A stretch of DNA of 10,460 bases from GCA-003244245 sp035276605 (GTDB taxonomy: Bacteria; Actinomycetota; Actinomycetes; Mycobacteriales; Pseudonocardiaceae): the NCBI GenBank assembly GCA_035276605.1, contig DATELN010000087.1, positions 1 through 10,460 on the forward strand, written 5' to 3'. Under the pieces are notes generated by a model. The model was not told the origin of the DNA and ran no database searches. It was given only the letters and a program-made list of their open reading frames with translations. Positions 1-6,701 of this stretch are shown here, in pieces; position 1 is the first letter of the stretch; each line of letters starts with the position of its first letter. A program made the position numbers and the translations under genes.

Positions 1-1133
1 GAGAGCAGCTTGCCGGCCAGCCCCCGTGACCGGGTCGCGAGCCGGTCGGCTACCTCACGAAGCACAACCGCAGCCGGGGAGCTGGGCTCCGCCAGCACCA
101 GCGGAGTGCCAGCATCTCCGGTCTCGCGCAGCCGCGCATCGAGCGGCACCTGACCCAGCAGCGGAACCTCGCTGCCCAGCGAGCGGGTCAGCGCGTCGGC
201 GACCGCCTGGCCACCACCGGAGCCGAACAGATGGTTGCGCGACCCGTCGGGCATCTCCAGCCAGGACATGTTCTCCACCACGCCGATCAGCCGCTGCCGG
301 GTCTGCAGGGCGATCGACCCGGCCCGCTGCGCCACGTCCGCGGCGGCTCGCTGCGGGGTGGTGACGACGAGCAGCTCGGCGGTGGGAATCAGCTGCGCCA
401 CCGAGATGGCGATGTCGCCGGTACCCGGTGGCAGGTCGAGCAGCAGCACGTCGAGATCGCCCCAGAACACGTCGGCGAGGAACTGCTGCAGCGCCCGGTG
501 CAGCATCGGTCCCCGCCACACCACCGGCGTGTTGTCCTTGGTGAACATGCCGATCGAAATCACCTTCACGCCATGCGCGACCGGCGGCATGATCATTTTC
601 TCGACCTGGGTGGGCCGCGCGGTGGTGCCCAGCATGCCCGGCACTGAGTGGCCGTAGATGTCAGCGTCGACCACCCCGACCGACAGGCCCCGATCGGCCA
701 TCGCGGCCGCCAGGTTCACCGTCACCGAGGACTTACCGACCCCGCCCTTACCGGAGGCGACGCAGTACACCCGGGTCAGCGACGCTGGCTCGGCGAACGG
801 AATACGGGGCTCCTCGGCGGTGCCGCGCAGTTGGCGGCGTAACGCGGTGCGCTGGGCGTCGCTCATCACGTCCAACTGCACGTGCACGTCTTGAGCGCCC
901 GGCACGGCGCGGACCGCATTGCTGACCCGAGAGGTGATGGTGTCGCGCATCGGGCAGCCGGCGATCGTTAGCCACACCGCCACCGTTACTGTCCCCTCGG
1001 GCGTCACGGTTACGTCCTTGACCATGCCTAGCTCGGTGATCGGCCGGTTGATTTCGGGGTCGTGTACCCCGTCCAGCGCGGCTCGGACCGCGTCGACCGA
1101 CGGGGCGGTCTGGATGGAGGCCACGGGTGGCAC
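1..1133 (-). CDS. mrp: Mrp/ApbC family P-loop ATPase (Fe-S cluster carrier type), 3' end cut by window edge
   Basis: This gene encodes a Mrp/ApbC/Nbp35-type ATPase, a cytosolic protein thought to carry or transfer iron-sulfur clusters. Translation gives an N-terminal MIP18/DUF59 domain (about residues 8-90, with HDPEINRPITELGMV and the conserved Cys of AGCPMRD). A ParA-like ATPase domain follows, with the deviant Walker A motif GKGGVGKSS at about residues 128-136, VVDADIYGHSVPG, and the Walker B-like region LLLDLPPGTGD. About 377 codons are present, so only a few C-terminal residues are missing. The CxxC motif of classical ApbC/Nbp35 after ENMSW is absent; the sequence reads ENMSWLEMPDGSRN, as I recall for actinobacterial Mrp. 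The start is either GTG at 1133, 3 nt after GGAAGG, or GTG at 1124, 12 nt after it. It lies downstream of the DUF1003 gene with a 98-nt gap. Family assignment is firm; the cluster-carrier role is known from homologues and unproven here. Confidence 0.93.
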   Translation of the reverse strand, partial: MPPVASIQTAPSVDAVRAALDGVHDPEINRPITELGMVKDVTVTPEGTVTVAVWLTIAGCPMRDTITSRVSNAVRAVPGAQDVHVQLDVMSDAQRTALRRQLRGTAEEPRIPFAEPASLTRVYCVASGKGGVGKSSVTVNLAAAMADRGLSVGVVDADIYGHSVPGMLGTTARPTQVEKMIMPPVAHGVKVISIGMFTKDNTPVVWRGPMLHRALQQFLADVFWGDLDVLLLDLPPGTGDIAISVAQLIPTAELLVVTTPQRAAADVAQRAGSIALQTRQRLIGVVENMSWLEMPDGSRNHLFGSGGGQAVADALTRSLGSEVPLLGQVPLDARLRETGDAGTPLVLAEPSSPAAVVLREVADRLATRSRGLAGKLL

Positions 1134-1166
1134 CAACCTTCCGGTTGAGAGTGGGTCTTTAATTCC

Positions 1167-1172
1167 ATGCTA
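1167..1172 (-). promoter_or_regulatory. possible -10 element of mrp
   Basis: On the minus strand TAGCAT fits the actinobacterial -10 pattern TANNNT and would give a leader of roughly 27 nt before the GTG start at 1133, including the GGAAGG ribosome binding site. No convincing -35 hexamer is seen. The gap 1134-1231 otherwise holds only short GC-rich inverted repeats (GCGGC/GCCGC at 1223-1239, overlapping the DUF1003 stop codon) without a T tract. Confidence 0.3.
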
Positions 1173-1231
1173 GGCGTTTCGCTGCTGGCTGCTCATCGGG
1201 CGGCGCCCAACCACGTGCCTATGCGGCCTGC

Positions 1232-1783
1232 TCAGCCGCGTTTACTGCGCCGGTAGGCGGCGGACCGCTCCGGGGCCGACCGATCCGCCGCCGCGGATTC
1301 CGGCGGGTTCTGATCCCGCTGCTCGGTCAGCCGCCCCAGTTCCGAACGCAGGAAATCGCGGGTAACCACCTCGCCAACCGCCAGGCGCAGCGCCGCCAGT
1401 TCCCTGGCCAGGTACTCGGTGTCAGCTTTGGTGCGCTCGGCGCGGGCTCGATCCTCCTCTAGCGCTACCCGGTCGCGGTCGTCCTGCCGGTTCTGTGCGA
1501 GCAGGATGAGCGGCGCCGCGTAGGCCGCCTGCGTGGAAAAGGCCAGGTTGAGCAGGATAAACGGGTAAGGATCCCAACGCAGTGAGACCGCCGCCAGGTT
1601 CAGCGTGATCCATACCACGACCACCACTGTCTGTACGGCCAGGAATCGGCCGGTGCCCAAGAAACGGGCGATCCGCTCGGAGAACCGGGCGAAGGCATCC
1701 GGATCCACGCGGGGTGTCAGCCGCCGGGGCCCACGTGGTAGGTCCAGCCGGCTTGCCGAATAGTGCCAACGTGACTCAGCCAC
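1232..1783 (-). CDS. DUF1003 family two-helix membrane protein
   Basis: The 183-residue product belongs to the DUF1003 family of small membrane proteins with no proven function. Two hydrophobic segments lie at about residues 47-68 and 72-95. They carry the family hallmarks: a Gln and Trp in the first helix (QTVVVVVWITLN), then DPYPFILLN and AAPLILLAQNRQ with DRDR just after the second helix. Residues 100-150 are charged and predicted helical (EEDRARAERTKADTEYLARELAAL), probably a cytosolic coiled coil, and the last 30 residues are basic and low in complexity. The start is GTG at 1783, preceded by TGAGGTGACC, a strong ribosome binding site. It overlaps the stop of the MgtE-like gene by 8 nt (GTGGCTGA), so the two are probably translationally coupled and made in fixed ratio. 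The coupling suggests a physical partnership with the MgtE-like protein; this is inference. Confidence 0.9.
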   Translation of the reverse strand: MAESRWHYSASRLDLPRGPRRLTPRVDPDAFARFSERIARFLGTGRFLAVQTVVVVVWITLNLAAVSLRWDPYPFILLNLAFSTQAAYAAPLILLAQNRQDDRDRVALEEDRARAERTKADTEYLARELAALRLAVGEVVTRDFLRSELGRLTEQRDQNPPESAAADRSAPERSAAYRRSKRG

Positions 1784-3062
1784 CGGTCACCTCACCAGAC
1801 CAGTCAGGGGTGAGCCAGGCCTCCTGCTGCCGCCAGTCGTCGGGCAACGCGGCGTCCAGGAGATCATCCACACTCACCGCACCGAGCAGATGGTCCTCGG
1901 GATCCACCACCGGCGCGCAGACCAGGTCATAGGCGGCGAAATAGCGAGTGACCTCGGCTAGTGTCGCGTTCGGCCCGAGCCTGGCCAACTCGGTGTCCAG
2001 CACCCCGGCTACCAGGTCGGACGGGGGCTCGCGGAGCAATCGCTGCAAGTGGGCGCAGCCCAGATAGCGCCCTGTCGGAGTGGCGGTTGGCGGCCGGCAC
2101 ACGAACACCATGCTCGCCAAGGCGGGGGTCAGCTCGGGATTGCGCACCCGGGCCAGTGCCTCGGCGACGGTGGCGTCCGGGGTGAGCACCACCGGCTCCG
2201 GGGTCATTAGGCCGCCGGCGGTGTCCGAGGAGTAGGCCAGCAGGCGGCGGACCGGCGCCGACTCCTCGGGAGCCATCAACCGCAGCAAGCGTTCTCGCTC
2301 GGTCTGGGCAAGCTCACCAAGCAGGTCAGCGGCGTCGTCGGGGTTCATGGCCTCCAGCACGTCGGCGGCGCGCTCATCGCCCAACCGGCCGAGCACTGCG
2401 GCCTGCTCCTCCTCGGACAGCTCCTGGAGCACGTCCGCGAGCCGCTCGTCATCGAGCGCGTCAACCACCTCGTCGCGGCGTTTGCCGGGCAGCTCACGCA
2501 ACGTGTTGGCGACCTCAACCGCACGCATTCCTTCGAACATGGCGAGCAGCTGCTCGGCGCCCTGCCCGCGGGAGGACACCTCGGCCAGCGTCAAGCCCGC
2601 AACCTCATCCCACCCGAGCACCTCAACCGGACCGCGCCGGCCGAGTCGGCCGGTGCGCTCGCGGACCGCCAGCTTGGAGATCACCCAGTCTCTGGTGCGG
2701 GTCTGTTCGATTCCGGCGTCCACCACGTATGCGACAGCGCCGGTCGCGGCCACGTGAACCCGGGTGTCCAGGATCTCCCCGATCACCAGTGTCTCGTTGG
2801 GCCGCAGGGTGAACTTGCGCAGGCTCACCGTGCCGGTCGACAGCACCACCGCACCTGGCTCGATCGAGGTGACCCGCAGCATCGGTACGAAGATCCGTTG
2901 CCGGATGTGGAGCTCGATGACCAGTCCGAGCACACGCGGCGGCCGGGGACCGATGCGCAGCGCGGTGACCAGGTCGCGGACCCTACCGATCTGCTCGCCG
3001 TCGGGCCCGAATACGGGCAGGCCAGCTACCCGCGCAGCAAAAACCCTGCTCGCCGTGGCCAC
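1776..3062 (-). CDS. MgtE N-domain/CBS-pair protein with N-terminal PRC-barrel, no channel domain
   Basis: The 428-residue product resembles the cytosolic half of the MgtE magnesium channel. In order it shows a PRC-barrel-like region (about 12-70, GLPVFGPDGEQIGRVRDLV), a second beta-rich stretch that may be another PRC-type barrel (85-150), an MgtE_N helical superhelix (165-275, with repeated L-x-EL and DD/DE turns), and a pair of CBS domains (about 285-342, opening with TAGGLMTPE, and 350-408, ending LLGAVSVDDLLDAAL). The transmembrane pore that follows the CBS pair in true MgtE is absent: the protein ends about 20 residues after the second CBS, with a soluble acidic tail. A regulatory or sensing role for Mg2+ or nucleotides fits the domains but is inferred. 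The start is GTG at 3062; an in-frame TAG four codons upstream rules out a longer reading. No Shine-Dalgarno is visible, and a -10-like TAGCCT suggests a leaderless mRNA. It overlaps the DUF1003 gene downstream. Confidence 0.9.
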   Translation of the reverse strand: MATASRVFAARVAGLPVFGPDGEQIGRVRDLVTALRIGPRPPRVLGLVIELHIRQRIFVPMLRVTSIEPGAVVLSTGTVSLRKFTLRPNETLVIGEILDTRVHVAATGAVAYVVDAGIEQTRTRDWVISKLAVRERTGRLGRRGPVEVLGWDEVAGLTLAEVSSRGQGAEQLLAMFEGMRAVEVANTLRELPGKRRDEVVDALDDERLADVLQELSEEEQAAVLGRLGDERAADVLEAMNPDDAADLLGELAQTERERLLRLMAPEESAPVRRLLAYSSDTAGGLMTPEPVVLTPDATVAEALARVRNPELTPALASMVFVCRPPTATPTGRYLGCAHLQRLLREPPSDLVAGVLDTELARLGPNATLAEVTRYFAAYDLVCAPVVDPEDHLLGAVSVDDLLDAALPDDWRQQEAWLTPDWSGEVTGG

Positions 3063-3068
3063 GGTACG

Positions 3069-3074
3069 AGGCTA
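3069..3074 (-). promoter_or_regulatory. candidate -10 box for a leaderless MgtE-like transcript
   Basis: The minus strand reads TAGCCT, then six bases, then the GTG start. This matches TANNNT at the spacing at which actinobacterial leaderless transcripts begin on the start codon. The absence of a ribosome binding site before GTG 3062 supports the idea. No good -35 is seen. Confidence 0.4.
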
Positions 3075-3119
3075 GCGTCCGCGGTTGCGCTGTTCGGAGT
3101 CGAACCGGTATCTGACGGT

Positions 3120-3135
3120 GCCGCCCAGGGGCGGC
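3120..3135 (-). terminator. GC-rich hairpin directly after the SBP56-family stop codon
   Basis: Perfect inverted repeat GCCGCCC-AG-GGGCGGC (read on the plus strand) starts on the base after the TGA stop of the upstream gene. As RNA it folds to at least six GC pairs closed by a 4-nt loop. There is no U tract, which is common for actinobacterial intrinsic terminators. Its place supports separate transcription of the MgtE-like gene downstream. Confidence 0.45.
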
Positions 3136-4551
3136 TCAGCGGTAGCAGTAGGAATCTGAGGAAGCGTCACCGCCTTGTAGCCGAACCTGGTGTACGCGCA
3201 GGCCCCGGAAGTCGTCACCGTGCGGGAAGAATCCGCGGTCGATGGTCAGTCCGCCGGTGGGGTCGGCGTCGATCTTGGCCATCCAGGCGCCAACACCTTC
3301 GGGGAAGAACTGATCATCCCAGGAGCCGTATAGCGAGTTGGTGAGGTAGATCCGCTGCCCGTCCCGGCTCACCTCGACCATTTGCGGGCCGCCGGCCAAC
3401 GGCTGATCGGGTTCGGCTGGATGAGCTGCGCGCTCGACAATCCCTCCCAGCCTGATCGAGCCGGTTTCCTGTGGGTTCGCTGGATCCGACACGTCGTACT
3501 GCTTGAGCTCACCGGTACCCCAACACGACACGTACAGTTGCCGATCATCGACTGACAGGTTGATGTCGGTGATCAGGGGTGGTACGGCTCCGAAGGGTTT
3601 CAGCGCCGGAGGTAGCAAGTCAGGTTCAGCGGGTTCGGCTGGGATGGTGATCACCTTGTCCACCGCCCAGCTGCCGTTTTCGCGCTGCCAGCGCCACACC
3701 GAGGCGGACAGGTCCTGGGTGGAGACCACGACACCGACGAATCCCCAGCTAGCCTCGGGGTCGTGCGCCGGGCGTAGCTCGAGGACCATCTGGTGGTGTG
3801 CTCCCAGGTCGACTTGCTGGAGGTGCTTACCGGCGGTGAGGTCCCAGAAGTGCAGCGCGTGGCCGTACTTGTTGGCCAGCAGCAGCTCGGGGTTGACCCC
3901 GTCTTCCACCATGGACGGCGTGCCCCATTCGCTGGTGATCAGCGTGTTCTGTTTGAGGTGCCACCAGGCGTCATACGACAGGTACTGCGGGCCGCGGTCG
4001 CGTTCCCACGGCCCTAGCACGTCGAACGTGGCATGGTCGAGCAGCGCGATCCCGCCCGGCCCTTCGTTGCCGTGGGCGCCGCCCAGGCAGGACAGGAAGA
4101 TACCCTCCGGGCCACAGTGCAGGGTGTGCGGCCGGGAATAGCCGGCCTTGTCGGCCAGTTCGTTAGCGCTGATCGTCTTGACCAGAGTGGGATTGGCCGG
4201 ATCCGGGTGGGTGTCATAGACATGCACCTCCGAGCTCCGGAGCCCGGGCAGCAGCAGGTACCGGCGCCGCAGGTCGTCGGTGGCATGACCCTCATGGGCT
4301 AGCGCGCTGCTGCAGGCGTTCCAGCCGAAATGGTGCAGCTCGTTGCCCGCGCTTGGCAGGTCCGCCCAGCCCACTACCTGGCCGAACGTCGATGAGCCTG
4401 GGTTGACGTCGACGACGGTGAGTGCGTCGGGCCGCTGGGCCGCGCGATCGAAGGCCACGACGTAGGCGAGCTTTTCAGCCGGTGCGGCAGCCGCCTCGGC
4501 GGGGCTGCGGTAGAAAGTCGGGTCGGGGGACGCTGGCGCCGGTGCGTTCAT
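3136..4551 (-). CDS. selenium-binding protein 56 (SBP56) / methanethiol oxidase family protein
   Basis: The roughly 471-residue product matches the SBP56 family along its full usual length. Visible hallmarks are HHFGWNACSSA near residue 80 (the Cys proposed to bind selenium in SELENBP1), SRPHTLHCGPEG (about 140-151), the ITSEWGTPS stretch (about 206-214), INLSVDDRQLYVSCWGTGELKQYDVSDP (split here: INLSVDDRQ near 331, YVSCWGTGE near 341), and the C-terminal HQVRLQGGDASSDSYCY. Several family members, human SELENBP1 and bacterial MtoX, are copper-dependent methanethiol oxidases giving H2S, formaldehyde and H2O2. Whether this one does so cannot be seen. No signal peptide is present, so a cytosolic location is expected, unlike the exported MtoX. 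No copper chaperone or MauG gene lies nearby. AGGAG sits 6 nt before ATG 4551; GTG at 4554, directly in front, is the alternative start. It is divergent from the acyl-CoA dehydrogenase. Confidence 0.93.
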   Translation of the reverse strand: MNAPAPASPDPTFYRSPAEAAAAPAEKLAYVVAFDRAAQRPDALTVVDVNPGSSTFGQVVGWADLPSAGNELHHFGWNACSSALAHEGHATDDLRRRYLLLPGLRSSEVHVYDTHPDPANPTLVKTISANELADKAGYSRPHTLHCGPEGIFLSCLGGAHGNEGPGGIALLDHATFDVLGPWERDRGPQYLSYDAWWHLKQNTLITSEWGTPSMVEDGVNPELLLANKYGHALHFWDLTAGKHLQQVDLGAHHQMVLELRPAHDPEASWGFVGVVVSTQDLSASVWRWQRENGSWAVDKVITIPAEPAEPDLLPPALKPFGAVPPLITDINLSVDDRQLYVSCWGTGELKQYDVSDPANPQETGSIRLGGIVERAAHPAEPDQPLAGGPQMVEVSRDGQRIYLTNSLYGSWDDQFFPEGVGAWMAKIDADPTGGLTIDRGFFPHGDDFRGLRVHQVRLQGGDASSDSYCYR

Positions 4552-4556
4552 CACAT

Positions 4557-4884
4557 TCTCCTGAGGTTGGGGCGAAATCGCGTAAGTGATCGGTTAGTGG
4601 TCACCAAACGCGACACATAGCGCTGGCCAACCGACGGAAATCGAGGTATCGCCGCATGAACAGCCACGCGTTAGCCAAAGACGGCACGTCGAAGCATCCC
4701 GGATGCCGCACCGCGGCAGTATATCGAGTATTTCGCCCAGAAGGACCGGTGAAAATGAGTGGTACCGCTGGGACAGCTGCCGTCGCCCGGTCACTATCAG
4801 CGATCTCTGCACGCAGCCGTCATACTGGCGAGTAATCCCGCACCACGCTGACTTGGTCCGCCGCCGGTAACGAAAGGTTCCCTC
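4557..4884. other. divergent intergenic region between the SBP56 gene and the acyl-CoA dehydrogenase
   Basis: These 328 nt must hold the promoters of both flanking genes. Two perfect odd palindromes are visible: GCATCCCGGATGC at 4694-4706 (6-bp arms, one-base centre), a plausible operator near the middle, and the shorter TGGTCACCA at about 4598-4606 close to the SBP56 start. A -10-like CATACT lies at 4821-4826 but its -35 is poor. A short reading frame with a ribosome binding site occurs at 4749-4835. No RNA gene or known riboswitch is recognised. Confidence 0.4.
4749..4835 (+). CDS. possible 28-codon leader ORF upstream of the acyl-CoA dehydrogenase
   Basis: A short frame begins at GTG 4749 (or ATG 4755, two codons later) just after AGAAGGACC, an acceptable ribosome binding site, and ends at TAA 4833-4835, 49 nt before the acyl-CoA dehydrogenase. 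The peptide, beginning VKMSGTAGTAAVARS, is Ala/Ser/Arg-rich and matches nothing I recognise. It could be a leader peptide or chance. The overlap with the candidate -10 at 4821 means both readings cannot easily be true for the same transcript. Confidence 0.18.
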   Translation: MKMSGTAGTAAVARSLSAISARSRHTGE

Positions 4885-6081
4885 ATGGCCCGACTCGCTC
4901 AGACCGACGGTCTCACCGAGATCCAGCAGGAGATCCTGGCAACGGTGAAGACCTTCGTGGACAAGGAGATCATCCCGGTCGCCCAGGAGCTGGAACACAC
5001 CGACACCTACCCGCACGAGATCGTCGAGGGCATGAAGCAGATGGGCCTGTTCGGGCTCACCATCCCCGAGGAATACGGCGGCCTAGGCGAGTCTCTGCTG
5101 ACCTACGCGCTAGTCGCGGAGCAGATCGCCCGAGGCTGGATGAGCGTGTCCGGCGTGATCAACACGCACTTCATCGTGGCGTACATGATCAACCAGCACG
5201 GCACCGAGGAGCAGAAGCAGTATTACCTGCCGGGTATGGCCGAAGGTCGCATTCGCGGTGCCTTTTCCATGTCGGAACCGGAGCTGGGGTCCGACGTCGC
5301 GGCGATCAAGACCAGGGCCCGGCGCGACGGGGACGGCTACATCGTCGACGGCGCAAAGATGTGGCTGACCAACGGCGGGACCTCGACCCTGGTGGCGACG
5401 CTGGTCAAGACCGAAGAGGGGGCGGCGAAGGCGCACCACAACCTCACCACGCTGCTGGTGGACAAGCCCACTGGTTATGGAGAGGTTGCTCCCGGGCTCA
5501 GCGTTCCCGGCAAGATAGACAAGATGGGATACAAGGGCGTCGACACCACCGAGTTGGTGTTCGACGGCTACCGAATCGGCGCGGACAAGGTCCTCGGCGC
5601 CGCGCCCGGCAAGGGCTTCGCCCAGATGATGGATGGCGTGGAGGTGGGACGGGTCAATGTCGCCGCCCGGGCCTGTGGCATCGCCATCCGCGCCTTCGAA
5701 CTTGCGGTCGACTACGCCCAGCAGCGCAAGACCTTCGGCAAGCCGATCGCGCAGCACCAGGCAATCGCCTTCAAGCTAGCCGAGATGGCCACCAAGGTCG
5801 AAGCCGCGCACCTGATGATGGTCAACGCCGCCCGGCTCAAGGATTCCGGCGAGCGCAACGACGTACAGACCGGCATGGCCAAGCTGCTGGCCAGCGAATA
5901 CTGCAAGGAGGTCACCGAGGACGCCTTCCGCATCCACGGCGGGTACGGCTACTCCAAGGAATATGAGATCGAGCGGCTGATGCGTGAAGCGCCGTTCCTG
6001 CTCATCGGCGAAGGCACCAGCGAGATCCAAAAGACGATCATCAGCAAGGGATTGCTACGAGAGTACGCTGCGCGAGGATGA
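4885..6081 (+). CDS. acyl-CoA dehydrogenase family protein
   Basis: The 398-residue product is a full-length flavoprotein of the short/medium/branched-chain acyl-CoA dehydrogenase family, which oxidises acyl-CoA to the 2,3-enoyl-CoA with FAD. The N-terminal helical domain spans about 8-120 (IPEEYGGLGES at 60-70). The middle beta domain carries the first family signature, AFSMSEPELGSDVAA, at 126-140. The C-terminal helical domain holds the FAD-contacting QQRKTFGKPIAQHQAI (279-294), the second signature EDAFRIHGGYGYSKEYE (345-361) and GEGTSEIQ, in which Glu376 is the expected catalytic base. The start is ATG 4885, 8 nt after AAAGG. Chain-length or substrate preference cannot be read from the sequence, and no partner genes (electron transfer flavoprotein, CoA ligase, hydratase) are in the window. 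It is followed after 47 nt by the stress-protein gene on the same strand. Confidence 0.95.
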   Translation: MARLAQTDGLTEIQQEILATVKTFVDKEIIPVAQELEHTDTYPHEIVEGMKQMGLFGLTIPEEYGGLGESLLTYALVAEQIARGWMSVSGVINTHFIVAYMINQHGTEEQKQYYLPGMAEGRIRGAFSMSEPELGSDVAAIKTRARRDGDGYIVDGAKMWLTNGGTSTLVATLVKTEEGAAKAHHNLTTLLVDKPTGYGEVAPGLSVPGKIDKMGYKGVDTTELVFDGYRIGADKVLGAAPGKGFAQMMDGVEVGRVNVAARACGIAIRAFELAVDYAQQRKTFGKPIAQHQAIAFKLAEMATKVEAAHLMMVNAARLKDSGERNDVQTGMAKLLASEYCKEVTEDAFRIHGGYGYSKEYEIERLMREAPFLLIGEGTSEIQKTIISKGLLREYAARG

Positions 6082-6091
6082 TCCCAGTGTT

Positions 6092-6120
6092 GGTACGACG
6101 GGGTACCTCGTCGACGAGGT
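6092..6120 (+). promoter_or_regulatory. overlapping inverted repeats covering the stress-gene ribosome binding site
   Basis: Two inverted repeats share bases: GGTAC (6092-6096) with GTACC (6103-6107), and the perfect 16-bp palindrome ACCTCGTCGACGAGGT (6105-6120). The right arm of the palindrome supplies GAGGT of the GAGGTGAT ribosome binding site. As RNA the second hairpin (six pairs, UCGA loop) would hide the site, while the first would compete for ACC. As DNA the palindrome could instead be an operator. Confidence 0.4.
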
Positions 6121-6128
6121 GATGCGTG

Positions 6129-6644
6129 ATGACCAGTCCGTTCAAAGCTCAGGGCCAGATGCCCGGCCTGCCCACTCCGCCTACCGGCTGGCCCATCGGC
6201 TCTTACAGCACCTATGCCGAGGCGCAGCGCGCGGTGGACCACCTCGCTGACAACCAGTTCCCGGTCGCCGAGGTCACGATTGTCGGGGTGGACCTCATGC
6301 TGGTGGAGCGGGTATTGCGCCGGTTGACCTGGGGTCGCGTCCTCAGCCAGGGAGCGGCGTCGGGTGCCTGGTTCGGTCTGTTCGTCGGGGTGCTGCTGAG
6401 TCTGTTCGCGTCCCAAGCCGGGACCGGGATCATCCCGATCCTGGTGGGCTTGGCCACCGGTGCGGTATTCGGCACCGTGTTCGCAGCAGCCGGTTATGCC
6501 GCCACCCGTGGCCGCCGGGACTTCGCCTCGTCGAGTCAGCTGGTGGCCGGCCGTTACGACGTTCTCTGCCAGCCGCGGCACGCCGAGCAAGCCCGCGACA
6601 TGCTCGCCAAACTCGCCATGGGCCCCGGCCCGGCCCCCGCCTGA
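6129..6644 (+). CDS. general stress protein 17M-like membrane protein
   Basis: The 171-residue product has an N-terminal region (about 22-68) like the general stress protein 17M/YflT domain: GWPIGSYSTYAEAQRAVDHL, then FPVAEVTIVGVDLMLVERV. After it come two Gly/Ala-rich transmembrane helices (about 76-95 and 99-123), then a short soluble tail with GRYDVLCQPRHAEQARDML. It resembles, from memory, the mycobacterial membrane protein Rv1234. Its biochemical role is unknown; the family name comes from stress induction in Bacillus. The start is ATG 6129 with GAGGTGAT ending 5 nt upstream; GTG 6126 directly before it is an alternative. The gene lies 47 nt after the acyl-CoA dehydrogenase and may be co-transcribed, but overlapping hairpins in the gap suggest separate control. 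It converges with vapC. Confidence 0.85.
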   Translation: MTSPFKAQGQMPGLPTPPTGWPIGSYSTYAEAQRAVDHLADNQFPVAEVTIVGVDLMLVERVLRRLTWGRVLSQGAASGAWFGLFVGVLLSLFASQAGTGIIPILVGLATGAVFGTVFAAAGYAATRGRRDFASSSQLVAGRYDVLCQPRHAEQARDMLAKLAMGPGPAPA

Positions 6645-6651
6645 TGAGCTG

Positions 6652-6680
6652 CCCGAATCCAGATATGTCTCCATGTCGGG
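6652..6680. terminator. weak hairpin between convergent stress-protein and vapC genes
   Basis: CCCGA (6652-6656) pairs with TCGGG (6676-6680) around a 19-nt loop that holds a small nested AGA/TCT pairing. The 57-nt gap separates convergent genes, where a two-way terminator is expected, but the stem is short and has no T tract. Confidence 0.2.
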
Positions 6681-6701
6681 TGGGTGGACGGTGGTAGGCC
6701 T

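Noticed and set aside
2347..2757. Long plus-strand serine-rich frame inside the MgtE-like gene.
   Set aside because: It is an antisense shadow of the repetitive MgtE_N coding sequence; low-complexity Ser/Thr content and no domain.
3080..3115. GGTTCGACTCC on the minus strand, like a tRNA T-arm, hinting at a tRNA gene or an integrase attachment remnant.
   Set aside because: Only three of the five T-stem pairs form, no acceptor or anticodon stem fits the flanking bases, and no integrase is in the window.
4594..5016. 140-codon minus-strand frame spanning the divergent intergenic region.
   Set aside because: A third of it lies antisense to the N-terminus of the acyl-CoA dehydrogenase, the protein has no recognisable motif, and its composition is that of a shadow frame.
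6082..6128. GGGTAC at 6101-6106 as the -10 of a SigB/SigF stress promoter.
   Set aside because: The -10 agrees with GGGTAY, but no GTTT-type -35 lies at the needed 15-17 nt distance.
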